The position numbers and the translations under genes were made by a program. Of a DNA stretch of 64,000 nt, positions 25,301 through 32,417 are shown in pieces (within the stretch, counting starts at the first letter, position 1; every line of letters begins with the position of its first letter). The notes under the pieces are model-generated. The model made no database searches and was not told the origin of the DNA. It was given only the letters and a program-made list of their open reading frames with translations. The DNA is from Pelecanus crispus (taxonomy: Eukaryota; Chordata; Aves; Pelecaniformes; Pelecanidae), in NCBI RefSeq assembly GCF_030463565.1, contig NC_134676.1, positions 22,858,728 to 22,922,727 of the forward strand. Direction: 5' to 3'.

Positions 25301-28300
25301 AAAAAACTGCAGGCAATACTATCCTAAGAAGAATAGACAGAGCAGGACTGGGCTACAAACATACTGAACCAATAACACACCTACCACCATATGCTGTACC
25401 AGCACCTAACTGCTTTTCTAATTCTGTTTAAACAAGTAAAAAGCCCACTCCACACCACTCATTTACATTTAACTTCCTCCAGGCCGAAGTCAAGACCCAA
25501 GATCCCCTGCAGCTCTTCTTGTCTTCCATGCCTGTGTTCCAACTTGAAATAGTCAATGACTAGGTAAACTATCCCAATATCCTGCCCTTCTATAGCAGCC
25601 ATAAGCAGATGGACAGAGAATAATTTAAGAAAAGGACAAGCTTATGTGATACTTCCTGAGCATACTTCCCAGCCTTCAGTCATTTTCGGCTCACAGACTG
25701 CACAGCCATATATTGTTTTTCTATACTTAGCAACAGATTTTCTTGGGTGAGCATCTCAAAATATCTTCAGATACAAGTCCTTTGATACTCGGTCCTTCAA
25801 AATTGAGTCCCAGATTCTAAAATTTAACATTTTCCTTGATTAGTTGTTACATGGAATTTCCTTTTATGAAGCTAAGTTTGGAGAGAACATTCATTTTTTT
25901 TTATTCCCCCGAGGTGTTTAAAAGTTCTTCCATTAAAGTTGATTCAAATTGGTTTGGATATTTAACTTATGTGGCAGGGAAGCTGTAGCATGCAGTGTCA
26001 TTTCCTTCAGAAGGCAGGCTAAAATGCAGCTACCACTTTTACTGAAAGATGTCATGTAGTATCATAAAGAACAAGGTGAATGGGTGCTAATTTGTTACTG
26101 GAACTAAATACAAATCTGATCCATTCTGACTGTAAATCAACTGAACTGCACTGGAATGAGTTTAACATAAACCTCTTCACTTCTATAAGAAAGTATCTTG
26201 ACCCAAGTTTGCTTATGACAAAGTGAAAGAATTACATCATACATACTTCTTACTTTTAAAGTATCCCAAGTTAATAAACAAAATTAAGAGAGCAATGAAA
26301 AACTGCACTTACAGCATAGGTATACAGACTAGACAGCAATAAAAGCTTAGGCACACTCTACAAAAAAACTAGTTAAGATAATAGAGCAAAATGAAAGATT
26401 GGCTTCATCCACATCAAATGGAAATTCAGTATTACATACATTTTTCCAAAGCGAATATTAAGAAATCATTACAAAAAATTAATGCATAGAATTTCTTTAA
26501 GTATTTAAGAATATATATAGTAAGTAGCAACATAGCATTATTGCTGACCTATTCTCCCTATTGCTCTGCATGAAGATAGCTCTCATTTCCTTGAAAGAAG
26601 ACTCACCATAATGTAAGTTACAGATCCATACTTAATGTAACAGTCATTTTTACACTATTTTTTCACTGGACAGGTGACTACAAGATGGTACAAATTCAGA
26701 ACCTGCAACTTCTGGACACCCAAACCTTAACTGAGGCCACAAGAGGTCAAAGAACCCACTCCACTAATGCTAAACTTTCATTAGAAAGAAAAGTCTCTTA
26801 TTCTGGTTAACAAGCCACCAGTTGAGAGGCTAAATGGGGATAAGTAAGCAAGCATCCTTGAGGATCAGCAAATAAAACTTTGCCTCTTTTAAGACAATTT
26901 CAATCTACAACCCAAGGAGTAAAGAAAAAGGCTATATATCATGAATAACTTCTAAATTCAGAAGGCCTTTCTCTTCTCTCAAGAAGGAGTGGAAACAGCA
27001 TCCAAAATAGTCAGGGTTTTGGGAGAAAGGGTGGACAACTGCAGTCAGATGTTCAACAGCATCCTCCCTTCCATCAATGTCTTCTCGATATGCACTCTTC
27101 CAACACTGACAAACTTGGTGGCTACCAACAGCAAACAGAACTCACTACCGTGAAAAAACTGCAAAAGCTTTTGTTAGTATTCATAGAATGTAATTGAGTA
27201 AAAGTGCCCTTCAAAAATATTTAAAAACAAACAAGGAAAAAAAAACCCAAACCCAAAAGTTGCCTATCACTAAAGAAAATAAAGTCTTTAAAAGGAAGAG
27301 AGAGAGAAGACACATTAACACCTTTTCAAAGGCATTCCACAAAAATTTGTAAGACCAAAACACAAGAGTTACTACTCCCTTTTTCCAAAACTGAAAATTT
27401 TTCAGTCACCGTATATAGGTTTACCTATATAAATGGCCATCATCTTGAAAGTCCTCTTTGCCCCATCTTCCTTTAATATCTTCAATAACATGATTTTTCA
27501 GGAATTTTTTTAGCAGCTTAACCGTTTGATTGCGAGTCACTTCTGGGCCAAAGTTTTGATTAGAGCCAAGCAGTTCATGTAAACAGTCCACTGCCTCTGA
27601 GGCTTTGAAGCAACGCTCGTAACTTTTGAAGCGACACCGATGCTTCCGTAAAGGCATCTCAGCACGAAAAAGTTCTATTATCTCATTCCACTAGGGAAGA
27701 AGAACAAAGCAAACCGTTATGGAAGCTCTTCTCCTAGAAGCGTTTTAGTTGTACAAAGCAAGATCAGAATACAGCCAGATCTAAACATAGAACGACGTAC
27801 TTTTTTGATTGTCTGCGTTTACAAGCACACTAAAAATCTAAAACTAAATTTAAACAGCTGAGATCTGAGAACAAACACTAGATTTAGGAAGCTGAAAGAT
27901 CTAGAGCCCCATACTACCTACGGCTCTACGGATACAGCTTCAACCTCCCCTTGGCTTTTTAACTTGACAAAAGGCTGGAGTAAAGCTCTGCTCTGCCGGG
28001 CTCCGCCGCCGCCCCGCTCCCGCGGGGCGCACGGGTCCAGCCGCCCCACACAAACGCAGCGTGGGGAGCACCAACACTAGGAGGGCGCTTGAGGACCGCC
28101 CCGCCTGGTCCCGCCCGCGGACCAGCTACCTGGTACAGGCCCAGGGCCCGCCCGGGCTGGCGGCGCTCTGCCCTCAGGCCGCAAAGGCCCGGCCAGCGGG
28201 GCAGGACCAGGCGGCCCGACTGCCTCCAGGCAGCCAGCCAGAACCCAGGAGACTCTAGAGAGCCGCCGCCGCCGGGCACGGAGGCCCCACCCGCACGAGG

Positions 28301-28405
28301 TAAGGCTACGCGAGGGACAAAGGCGGGGACGGGGCACCCAGCCCGGGGGGCACTCACCAGCCGGGTGGCGCGGTAGGGGCCGGGACCGACGAGCCTCGGC
28401 TCCAT
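4214..28405 (-). CDS. DEPDC1B: DEPDC1B, complete coding region in 11 exons
   Basis: Joined exons (5' to 3' on minus): 28358-28405, 27425-27690, 21651-21786, 19257-19384, 13508-13638, 12407-12454, 11815-11955, 7184-7350, 5546-5722, 4701-4886, 4214-4375. They total 1590 nt, which is 529 residues plus TAA, the same length as I recall for human DEPDC1B. Every intron is GT-AG and all phases agree. An N-terminal DEP domain lies at about residues 24-108 ([11 protein letters not shown] onwards) and a RhoGAP-like domain at about 200-390; the C-terminus is rich in K, P and F and ends RTRSFRM. Known of the family: DEPDC1B is a cell-cycle-regulated protein that promotes de-adhesion at mitotic entry by competing with RhoA for the phosphatase PTPRF, and its GAP domain lacks the catalytic arginine. 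The paralogue DEPDC1 is excluded by the close residue match along the whole protein and by the ELOVL7 neighbour. The gene looks intact. Confidence 0.97.
4701..4886 (-). CDS. DEPDC1B: DEPDC1B exon 10
   Basis: Encodes residues 415-476 ([12 protein letters not shown] to DKKKKLKQ), including the conserved [12 protein letters not shown]. The acceptor is TTTCCTCAG|ATA and the donor CAA|GTAAAT. Length 186 nt, phase 0 at both ends. Confidence 0.96.
5546..5722 (-). CDS. DEPDC1B: DEPDC1B exon 9
   Basis: Encodes residues 356-414 ([20 protein letters not shown] to HLQRVQ). The acceptor is TTTCTCAG|ATG and the donor CAA|GTAGGT. Length 177 nt, phase 0 at both ends. Confidence 0.96.
7184..7350 (-). CDS. 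DEPDC1B: DEPDC1B exon 8
   Basis: Encodes Gly300 to Val355, including [15 protein letters not shown] and MMARI, a conserved RhoGAP-fold helix pair. The donor is GTG|GTACGT. The acceptor, TATAAACTAG|GT, has a poor pyrimidine tract and so may be a weak splice site. Confidence 0.95.
7351..11814 (-). other. DEPDC1B intron 7
   Basis: A 4.46-kb intron. It contains one CR1 fragment (8141-9150) and an A/C-rich tract (9878-9922). The remainder shows nothing recognisable. Confidence 0.7.
8141..9150 (-). mobile_element. 5'-truncated CR1 LINE fragment
   Basis: The plus strand opens with the reverse complement of the CR1 3' end (CATAGGATTATAGAGGTTGG then AAGGGATCTCTGGAGA) and continues through the 3'UTR-like text into the end of the reverse transcriptase frame. 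On minus, the degenerate peptide [17 protein letters not shown] and the block near 8620-8980 match the CR1 C-terminal region. The left edge is clear; the right edge fades near 9150. It is in sense with DEPDC1B and broken by stops and indels, so it is old and inactive. Confidence 0.85.
11815..11955 (-). CDS. DEPDC1B: DEPDC1B exon 7
   Basis: Encodes Trp253 to Leu299 plus one base of Gly300 ([19 protein letters not shown] to FDVFVSVL), the central RhoGAP-like region. The acceptor is CTCTTTGTAG|GG and the donor G|GTAAGT. Confidence 0.95.
11956..13507 (-). other. DEPDC1B introns 6 and 5
   Basis: The non-exonic parts are 11956-12406 and 12455-13507. A G/T-rich tract (12358-12388, GGGGGTGGGTTGTTTGGG then T8) sits just downstream of exon 6 on the gene strand. 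No mobile element or RNA gene is seen. Confidence 0.65.
12407..12454 (-). CDS. DEPDC1B: DEPDC1B exon 6 (48-nt short exon)
   Basis: Encodes Lys237 to Asn252 plus one base of Trp253 ([15 protein letters not shown]). The acceptor is CCCTATGCAG|AGG and the donor T|GTAAGT. Found by reading, since the open stretch is too short to stand out; the frame closes exactly with exons 5 and 7. Confidence 0.94.
13508..13638 (-). CDS. DEPDC1B: DEPDC1B exon 5 (start of RhoGAP-like domain)
   Basis: Encodes residues 193-236 ([19 protein letters not shown] onwards) plus one base of Lys237. It opens the RhoGAP-like domain. The acceptor is TTTTTACAG|A and the donor A|GTGAGTA. The stretch GIVALED (228-234) lies where active RhoGAPs carry the arginine finger. 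Confidence 0.95.
14563..15300 (-). pseudogene. CR1 ORF2 reverse-transcriptase remnant
   Basis: A 245-codon open stretch with typical non-LTR reverse transcriptase blocks: [55 protein letters not shown] and [15 protein letters not shown]. The catalytic pair reads FADGTKLGG where active CR1 has two Asp residues (FADD), so the polymerase is dead. The frame continues, shifted, to 14245. The solo LTR at 15448-16003 separates it from the endonuclease part. Confidence 0.9.
15443..15447 (+). repeat. 5-bp target site duplication, left copy (TGAGG)
   Basis: It matches the five bases at 16004-16008 exactly. Removing the LTR and one copy restores continuous CR1 text. Confidence 0.9.
15448..16003 (+). 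mobile_element. solo LTR (ERVL-like), inserted in the CR1
   Basis: A 556-bp element bounded by TGTCCTGG and CCACGACA, flanked on both sides by the 5-bp duplication TGAGG (15443-15447 and 16004-16008). It has a TATA-like TATAGAAA at 15704-15711, an ATT repeat, and no internal retroviral region. The plus orientation is taken from the TATA-like box and the family text that I recall. The 5-bp duplication suits an ERVL- or ERV1-type integrase. A solo LTR arises by recombination between the two LTRs of a provirus. It is antisense to DEPDC1B. Confidence 0.92.
16004..16008 (+). repeat. 5-bp target site duplication, right copy (TGAGG)
   Basis: Partner of 15443-15447, directly after the LTR end CCACGACA. 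Confidence 0.9.
16423..17232 (-). pseudogene. CR1 ORF2 endonuclease-domain remnant
   Basis: The order of blocks fits an APE-type endonuclease: [18 protein letters not shown], then a [10 protein letters not shown] block, then [17 protein letters not shown], then [11 protein letters not shown] and finally SDHKVVEF. In active CR1 the second block carries a Glu (ITETWWD type) and the fourth a GDFN; here these read K and GHFN. With a frame break near 16840-16907, the domain is inactive. Confidence 0.8.
17320..18228 (-). pseudogene. CR1 ORF1 remnant (zinc-knuckle-like N-terminus plus GDSL-type esterase)
   Basis: The first piece (17971-18228) starts [18 protein letters not shown] and holds spaced Cys/His (C..C, HTCGRC) followed by a leucine-rich coiled segment, as in avian CR1 ORF1. 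After a frame break, the second piece (17320-17940) holds the esterase block with VIVIGDSL and later DSNEV. CR1 ORF1 is thought to bind RNA and to carry an esterase fold. This copy is broken between the two pieces. Confidence 0.8.
18651..21650 (-). other. rest of DEPDC1B intron 4, and intron 3
   Basis: The non-exonic parts are 18651-19256 and 19385-21650. Ordinary AT-rich sequence; no repeat family, RNA gene or long frame is recognised. Confidence 0.65.
19257..19384 (-). CDS. DEPDC1B: DEPDC1B exon 4
   Basis: Encodes residues 151-192 ([19 protein letters not shown] and on to IWKSMTLS) plus two bases of residue 193. The acceptor is GATTTCAG|AAC and the donor CA|GTGAGT. Residue 193 becomes Gln across the junction, where I recall Tyr in human. 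Confidence 0.95.
21651..21786 (-). CDS. DEPDC1B: DEPDC1B exon 3
   Basis: Encodes Arg105 (completed) to Met150: a proline-rich linker beginning [14 protein letters not shown], after the DEP domain. The acceptor is TTTTAG|A and the donor ATG|GTAAGA. Length 136 nt restores phase 0. Confidence 0.95.
23656..23660 (+). repeat. 5-bp target site duplication, left copy (ATACA)
   Basis: Identical to 24219-24223, on either side of the LTR. Confidence 0.9.
23661..24218 (+). mobile_element. second solo LTR of the same family
   Basis: A 558-bp element with the ends TGTCCTGG and CCACGACA, flanked by the 5-bp duplication ATACA (23656-23660 and 24219-24223). It is about 96% identical to the LTR at 15448-16003, in the same orientation, but the separate target duplication shows an independent insertion. 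It keeps an intact cAMP-response palindrome TGACGTCA (23904-23911) 7 bp before a TATA-like TATAGAAA (23919-23926); the other copy has TGACATCA. No internal viral genes are present. Confidence 0.93.
24219..24223 (+). repeat. 5-bp target site duplication, right copy (ATACA)
   Basis: Partner of 23656-23660. Confidence 0.9.
27425..27690 (-). CDS. DEPDC1B: DEPDC1B exon 2 (DEP domain)
   Basis: Encodes residues 17-104 plus two bases of Arg105. It carries nearly all of the DEP domain, a small helical membrane or receptor-targeting fold, from [12 protein letters not shown] to [10 protein letters not shown]. The acceptor is TTCCCTAG|TGG and the donor AG|GTAA. It is the largest exon of the gene. Confidence 0.96.
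27691..28357 (-). other. DEPDC1B intron 1
   Basis: A 667-bp intron. The 3' half (gene direction) is AT-rich; the 5' half from about 27960 belongs to the CpG island. No other feature is seen. Confidence 0.75.
28358..28405 (-). CDS. DEPDC1B: DEPDC1B coding exon 1
   Basis: Encodes residues 1-16 ([16 protein letters not shown]), which match the conserved N-terminus of the family. The donor is CTG|GTGAGTG and the intron is phase 0. The start is chosen because this is the family start and the frame runs directly into exon 2. The exon lies inside a CpG island. Confidence 0.95.
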
Positions 28406-28425
28406 GGAGGCGGCCGGGCCTCACC

Positions 28426-28439
28426 GTCTCCACGGAAAC
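28426..28439. promoter_or_regulatory. RFX X-box-like imperfect palindrome
   Basis: GTCTCCACGGAAAC has half sites GTCTCC and GGAAAC around two bases, close to the X-box plan recognised by RFX factors, about 20 bp upstream of the DEPDC1B ATG. It may lie in the 5'UTR. One or two positions per half differ from consensus. Confidence 0.35.
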
Positions 28440-28470
28440 CGGCAGCCGCACGCGCCGCGCCCGCCGACCG

Positions 28471-28476
28471 TTTGAA
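28471..28476 (-). promoter_or_regulatory. CHR-type cell-cycle element
   Basis: TTTGAA on plus (TTCAAA in gene direction) lies 66-71 bp upstream of the DEPDC1B ATG, with a nearby CCAAT box 29 bp further up. CHR elements (TTYRAA type) bind the MuvB core of DREAM and B-MYB/FOXM1 complexes and give G2/M expression. On plus, a GC-rich CGCCG sits four bases before it, at CDE-like spacing. Confidence 0.6.
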
Positions 28477-28505
28477 TCCCAGCCCGAGAGGCGCCGCCTT
28501 CGCCT

Positions 28506-28510
28506 ATTGG
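28506..28510 (-). promoter_or_regulatory. CCAAT box, proximal (NF-Y type)
   Basis: The gene strand reads CCAAT (ATTGG on plus) about 101-105 bp upstream of the ATG, between the E-box and the CHR-type element. NF-Y is a usual partner of CHR elements. Confidence 0.65.
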
Positions 28511-28522
28511 GTGGCGTCGTCG

Positions 28523-28530
28523 TCACGTGA
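28523..28530. promoter_or_regulatory. palindromic E-box TCACGTGA
   Basis: A full 8-bp palindrome with the CACGTG core (28524-28529) between the two CCAAT boxes. This form is used by USF and TFE/MITF-type bHLH-zip factors. Binding is inferred only. Confidence 0.5.
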
Positions 28531-28549
28531 TGGGCCCGCACCGTTCTTG

Positions 28550-28554
28550 ATTGG
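28550..28554 (-). promoter_or_regulatory. CCAAT box, distal (NF-Y type)
   Basis: A second CCAAT on the gene strand, in the context GGCCAATCA, 44 bp upstream of the proximal one. Confidence 0.65.
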
Positions 28555-30582
28555 CCGGGGGGGGGGACCCGCTAGCCCGCCCCCTGCCGGCCCTCCCCCT
28601 GCCCGGCGAGGAGGCAGCGGGGTCCCTGCGCCCCGCACCGTGCCTCCCCCTCCGCCTTTCCCCGGGCTCTGGTGCCTCTGCCCACGGGCGGTCCCGCTGA
28701 CGGGCCTCCAGACGTGCCCAGGCTCCTCGGCCCGAGGGCTAGCCGCGGCACCAAGGGCCGCCGCTGGGCGGGACCGGGCGCGGGAGGAGCACCGGCGGGG
28801 AGACCCGACTCCTCCCGGGCAGGCAGAACGGGAACGGCTCCTTTGGGGCAGTCTGCTTCGGCGGGACGTTTTGGCTTGCCAGAAGATAAATAATACTGGT
28901 TTTCAAAACAACTAACGTGTTGCTGCTTGCACTTCCTCGGCCAGCAAGTGGCTCGGGACGGGGGCCCAGCCTCAGGTTTGGGAAACCGTCAAACCCTGTC
29001 GATGAATACTGTCTGGTGGATTGCCACCTTGATAAAGAGAATACAGCCTTTTCATTAATTTACAAAAAAAAAACCACAAAAAAAAACCCCACCCAAACCC
29101 CCAAACCAACCCAAAATCCCAAGGAAAAAACCACCCCAATTTTCAGGACTCGATTTCTTAGCAGAAGAGTACCTAGTAATACTAGTGATTCTCCTCCACC
29201 AAGTCTAAGGAATAGAAAATTTCAACCCAATTCGCCTCATTATCAGTAAACATTCACTATAAAATTAACAATTTTGCTGACTGTTGCACTCCTCTTTCTA
29301 GCATAACTAACATATAATACATTTCAGCATGTAAGATGCACTAATTTTAGGTAGGAAGAAATGTAACTGTCTAGATAGATCAAGATTGTGTGATTCTCAC
29401 AGGCTGAAACATTGTGCATAGGAGGATGGGGTTTAATAACATTTTGTACTGATGTCATTAGCATAGTTACACTATATGCAACCTCTTAGGATACATCCAT
29501 ACAACTCACTGAAACAATGCATTCTCTTTCTCCAAATGCTTCATAACTTACAGAAAACTAAACCAGTGTGCAAGAAATTATGCAGTAGAAATCTGAAATG
29601 GCACTTGCTGACAGCCCACTGAATGATTAGCATCTCCATTTTCTGCTCCTGCCTATTAATTCTTAATCTCAAACAACTGGCTCTGGAAGCAGTTGGCTAC
29701 CGTAATACTGCTGGGCCTGGAAGTTTTTCCTGGCTCCTTTCTGTTCAGTACCTGTCCATCTGCAGAGCTGCTCAGTTTTGACCATGTATACTCCCAGCTC
29801 CTACTTAAGCCCAGGTGAGCTTAAAGAATCAGTTGCAGATCTAAATCCCAAACCAACAAACAAGTATCTGGCCCCTCACATCCAGCTGCTGCAGGATGCA
29901 ATTCCTCCATGTGTACTGGGGAGGTGGGAGATAACTAGGACTTCCCCTACGAGCACAGGAGTCATCTGCAAGACTAGAGAGTAATGCCTATTCCCCTCCA
30001 GAAGCAGAGGGTAGCATCATCCAGCTTACACTAGAGACTAGCTTTCCCCGAAAGGCCTGCATTTCCCAAATACATTTCAACCCTCAGGCTCAAGAAGGCC
30101 TAAATGAACCAAATTGTCCCACTTTCTTCATCAATATTTAGTTAACAAATTATTACAGAAAAAAATAGGTACAATTCAAGCTTTAAAAATAAATCAGAGC
30201 CAAATCCTTTCTTGCTGTCTGAAAAAAACAGCAATAGGTCTCTGTCCTCAGGAAATGACCCCCTACTTTGGAAGCCAAGGGCATGCACACAGGCTGGAGG
30301 CTGGCAGGATTTGAGTCCATGATTGCATTTCCCACTGAAAAAGTGCATGTCCCCTGATTGGCACCCAGCTGTCTTGGATTCTGTGCTAAAGCACCTCTCT
30401 GCACGCACTGCCAGCGAGCCAAAACTCAGCACTGAGGATTCCAGGATCAAGCATCTAAAATTTAAGGGTCGCAACACACACCTCAAGCCACCCAAATACC
30501 TTCTGAGATCCAATTTCAATCTGCCATGACAGCTGATAGCTACAGGGATTAAATAGTAGAAAGATAAAACATAATAATTTCT

Positions 30583-30588
30583 TTTATT
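30583..30588 (-). terminator. candidate ELOVL7 poly(A) signal, distal
   Basis: AATAAA on minus, in the context ACAAATAAAAG, about 1.63 kb after the ELOVL7 stop. Use of this site would give a long 3'UTR. Confidence 0.35.
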
Positions 30589-31901
30589 TGTTTTATAAAG
30601 AAAACTTGTGTGTAATCTCATAAGAAATCATTTGCAACTCATGTCCAAGATACAGTTGAAATTCTTTTAGCATTAACAATGCACCATAAATGTCAGTATT
30701 CCCATAAAAGTATTCAGGTAACAAAATTTACTTTGTTGGCATTGTACAACAGGGAGACAATTAAAACCCTCCCCAAAGTTTTGGGTATTTGAAAAAATCC
30801 CACAGGCAGGTCAAGCACAAAGCAAGTCTTGCAAGCCTCTTTTCTGTTAGTAGTGAACACAATAAAAACCAGTACTTTTAAAGGTAACATTAATTTGAAC
30901 ACTTTTAACCCTTCATTTACAGATCTGTTGCATGCACCAATTCCTTAATAAACTCATACAGTACAAATGCAACTTGCATACACATACCTAGGTCCTTTGA
31001 TTTCTCGATGTGAGTGACCCTAACAATCTGCCTAACCATGGAAAACAACATACTGGTTAATTCTACACGGGATGGAGTCATGCCTTGTCGCCATTGCCTG
31101 CCTGACTCTCAGCAGCTCAGAGAATGGCACGTATCTTTTTGCCTAGTTCCAGACAAGGTAACTGGTGCTATTAATGGAGAAAATTTACCCTTGAATTGGT
31201 TAAAAACAAACAATAATGATCATGAAAAAAACCAACAGAAAATCTTTCTAGGCATGTATTTCAATAGATAATAGAAATGGAATAAAATAGATCACAGTAC
31301 AATCATGCTAGGTGACATTTAGGCTTCAATCAAAAAATATTTTTTTTAAAAACTTACTTGAGGACTAAGATTTTGGCTATTGAACTACAAGATTTTTTTC
31401 CCCCTCTAAACAGCCTAAGCTACCAATATCAAAATATATACTTATTATTCAATGTATCTATGGATATTAGGCTACTTTGGTCAACAACTCAGTAAGGTGT
31501 TTTGATCATTACACTACAAGACAGTTTGGATAATCCTCAAATTAGTAGGTTTCCAACATTTAGAATAATGTTCAAGTGAGTAGAATATGAAATGAATTGC
31601 TATCTTAAAGACAGTACATCCAAAGATCTATGATCTTCAAATGAAACGCCACTGCTTGACAGATTAACATATATCCCCTTTCTTTAGTTTGTAAACACAT
31701 GTAACAATGTTTATGTATTAACTATATTAATAATAAGCTTTAGATTCTATAAACAGTACTTATTGAAGATTCATTCTTTCAATAAAATGCAGCTGACAGT
31801 CTCAACAACTTCTAACATTTAAGGTGAAGTATTTTTTTCCCCCTCAGTGTTCAAAGTACTCAGTACTTAGCATACAAATTTTAATTTTCCCAATCAATAC
31901 C

Positions 31902-31907
31902 TTTATT
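31902..31907 (-). terminator. candidate ELOVL7 poly(A) signal, proximal
   Basis: AATAAA on minus, in the context GAAAATAAAGG, about 310 nt after the ELOVL7 stop. Confidence 0.5.
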
Positions 31908-32213
31908 TTCATGCTTCTTCTAGACAGAGATCATCTATCCATTCATTTCTTATAGGATAAACATGACCAAGCTGTTGAAAAAACACTTTCTTTCTCTTTT
32001 TTTCTTTTTTAATCAGAGATCCACGCTGCTCTCCCCACCCCTCAAATTCTGAATACCAAATAACTTAGAGTAAAAATACAAATTCTGTTTTGGAAGAAAA
32101 CATACAAAATATACACCGTATAGTGTGTGCACCTAAATAACTTGATTGTCGAGTAGTGCAAGTTTCCACTTTGACATATACACTTTTTTTGTTTTAAGAG
32201 ACAAGAGTTTGTT

Positions 32214-32417
32214 TCACTGATCTTTGCTGATCCCATTTCTTTCCACCTTTGGTAGTCGTTGTCCCTTTGTGTAAGCGTGGTACCAGAAGTGGAGAAACAA
32301 GACTAAAAACATAGTGCCATATAGCCAAATGATAAACATGAAAATTGGATACTGGTATGGACAATCATCCATGACGTAGATTTGTCCTATATGGCCTGTA
32401 ATTATAATAAACTGGAC
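32214..32417 (-). CDS. ELOVL7: ELOVL7 exon 8 (last coding exon)
   Basis: Encodes residues 213-279 ([19 protein letters not shown] onwards, to [13 protein letters not shown]) and TGA at 32214-32216. It has the last two membrane helices and the conserved [16 protein letters not shown]. The acceptor is TTTCCTCCAG|GTC. The cytosolic tail ends I-S-K-D-Q. Confidence 0.96.
   Translation of the reverse strand, partial: VQFIIITGHIGQIYVMDDCPYQYPIFMFIIWLYGTMFLVLFLHFWYHAYTKGQRLPKVERNGISKDQ

Larger units (their letters stand above)
21787..27424 (-). other. DEPDC1B intron 2
   Basis: A 5.64-kb intron. It holds the solo LTR at 23661-24218, a short near-duplication of CCACAGCCTGCAGCT around 25038-25070 and an A/C tract at 27234-27262. 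Nothing else is recognised. Confidence 0.7.
27960..28900. promoter_or_regulatory. CpG island over DEPDC1B exon 1 and promoter
   Basis: The sequence is very GC-rich with many CpG, in sharp contrast to the AT-rich DNA on both sides (before about 27950 and after about 28900). It covers the 5' part of intron 1, exon 1 and about 500 bp upstream. There is a G10 run at 28557-28566. Long open frames here on both strands follow from the lack of A/T-rich stops and are not taken as genes. Confidence 0.88.
28901..32213. other. intergenic spacer and ELOVL7 3'UTR
   Basis: An A/C-rich tract lies at 29064-29135. Candidate AATAAA signals for ELOVL7 are at 31902-31907 and 30583-30588 on minus, so the 3'UTR occupies the right part. 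No gene or repeat family is recognised in the rest. Confidence 0.6.

Noticed and set aside
27959-28915. Open frames of about 150 codons on both strands over the DEPDC1B CpG island
   Set aside because: Frame openness follows from high GC. The product is Pro/Arg/Gly/Ala-rich without family resemblance; only the 16-codon exon 1 is supported.
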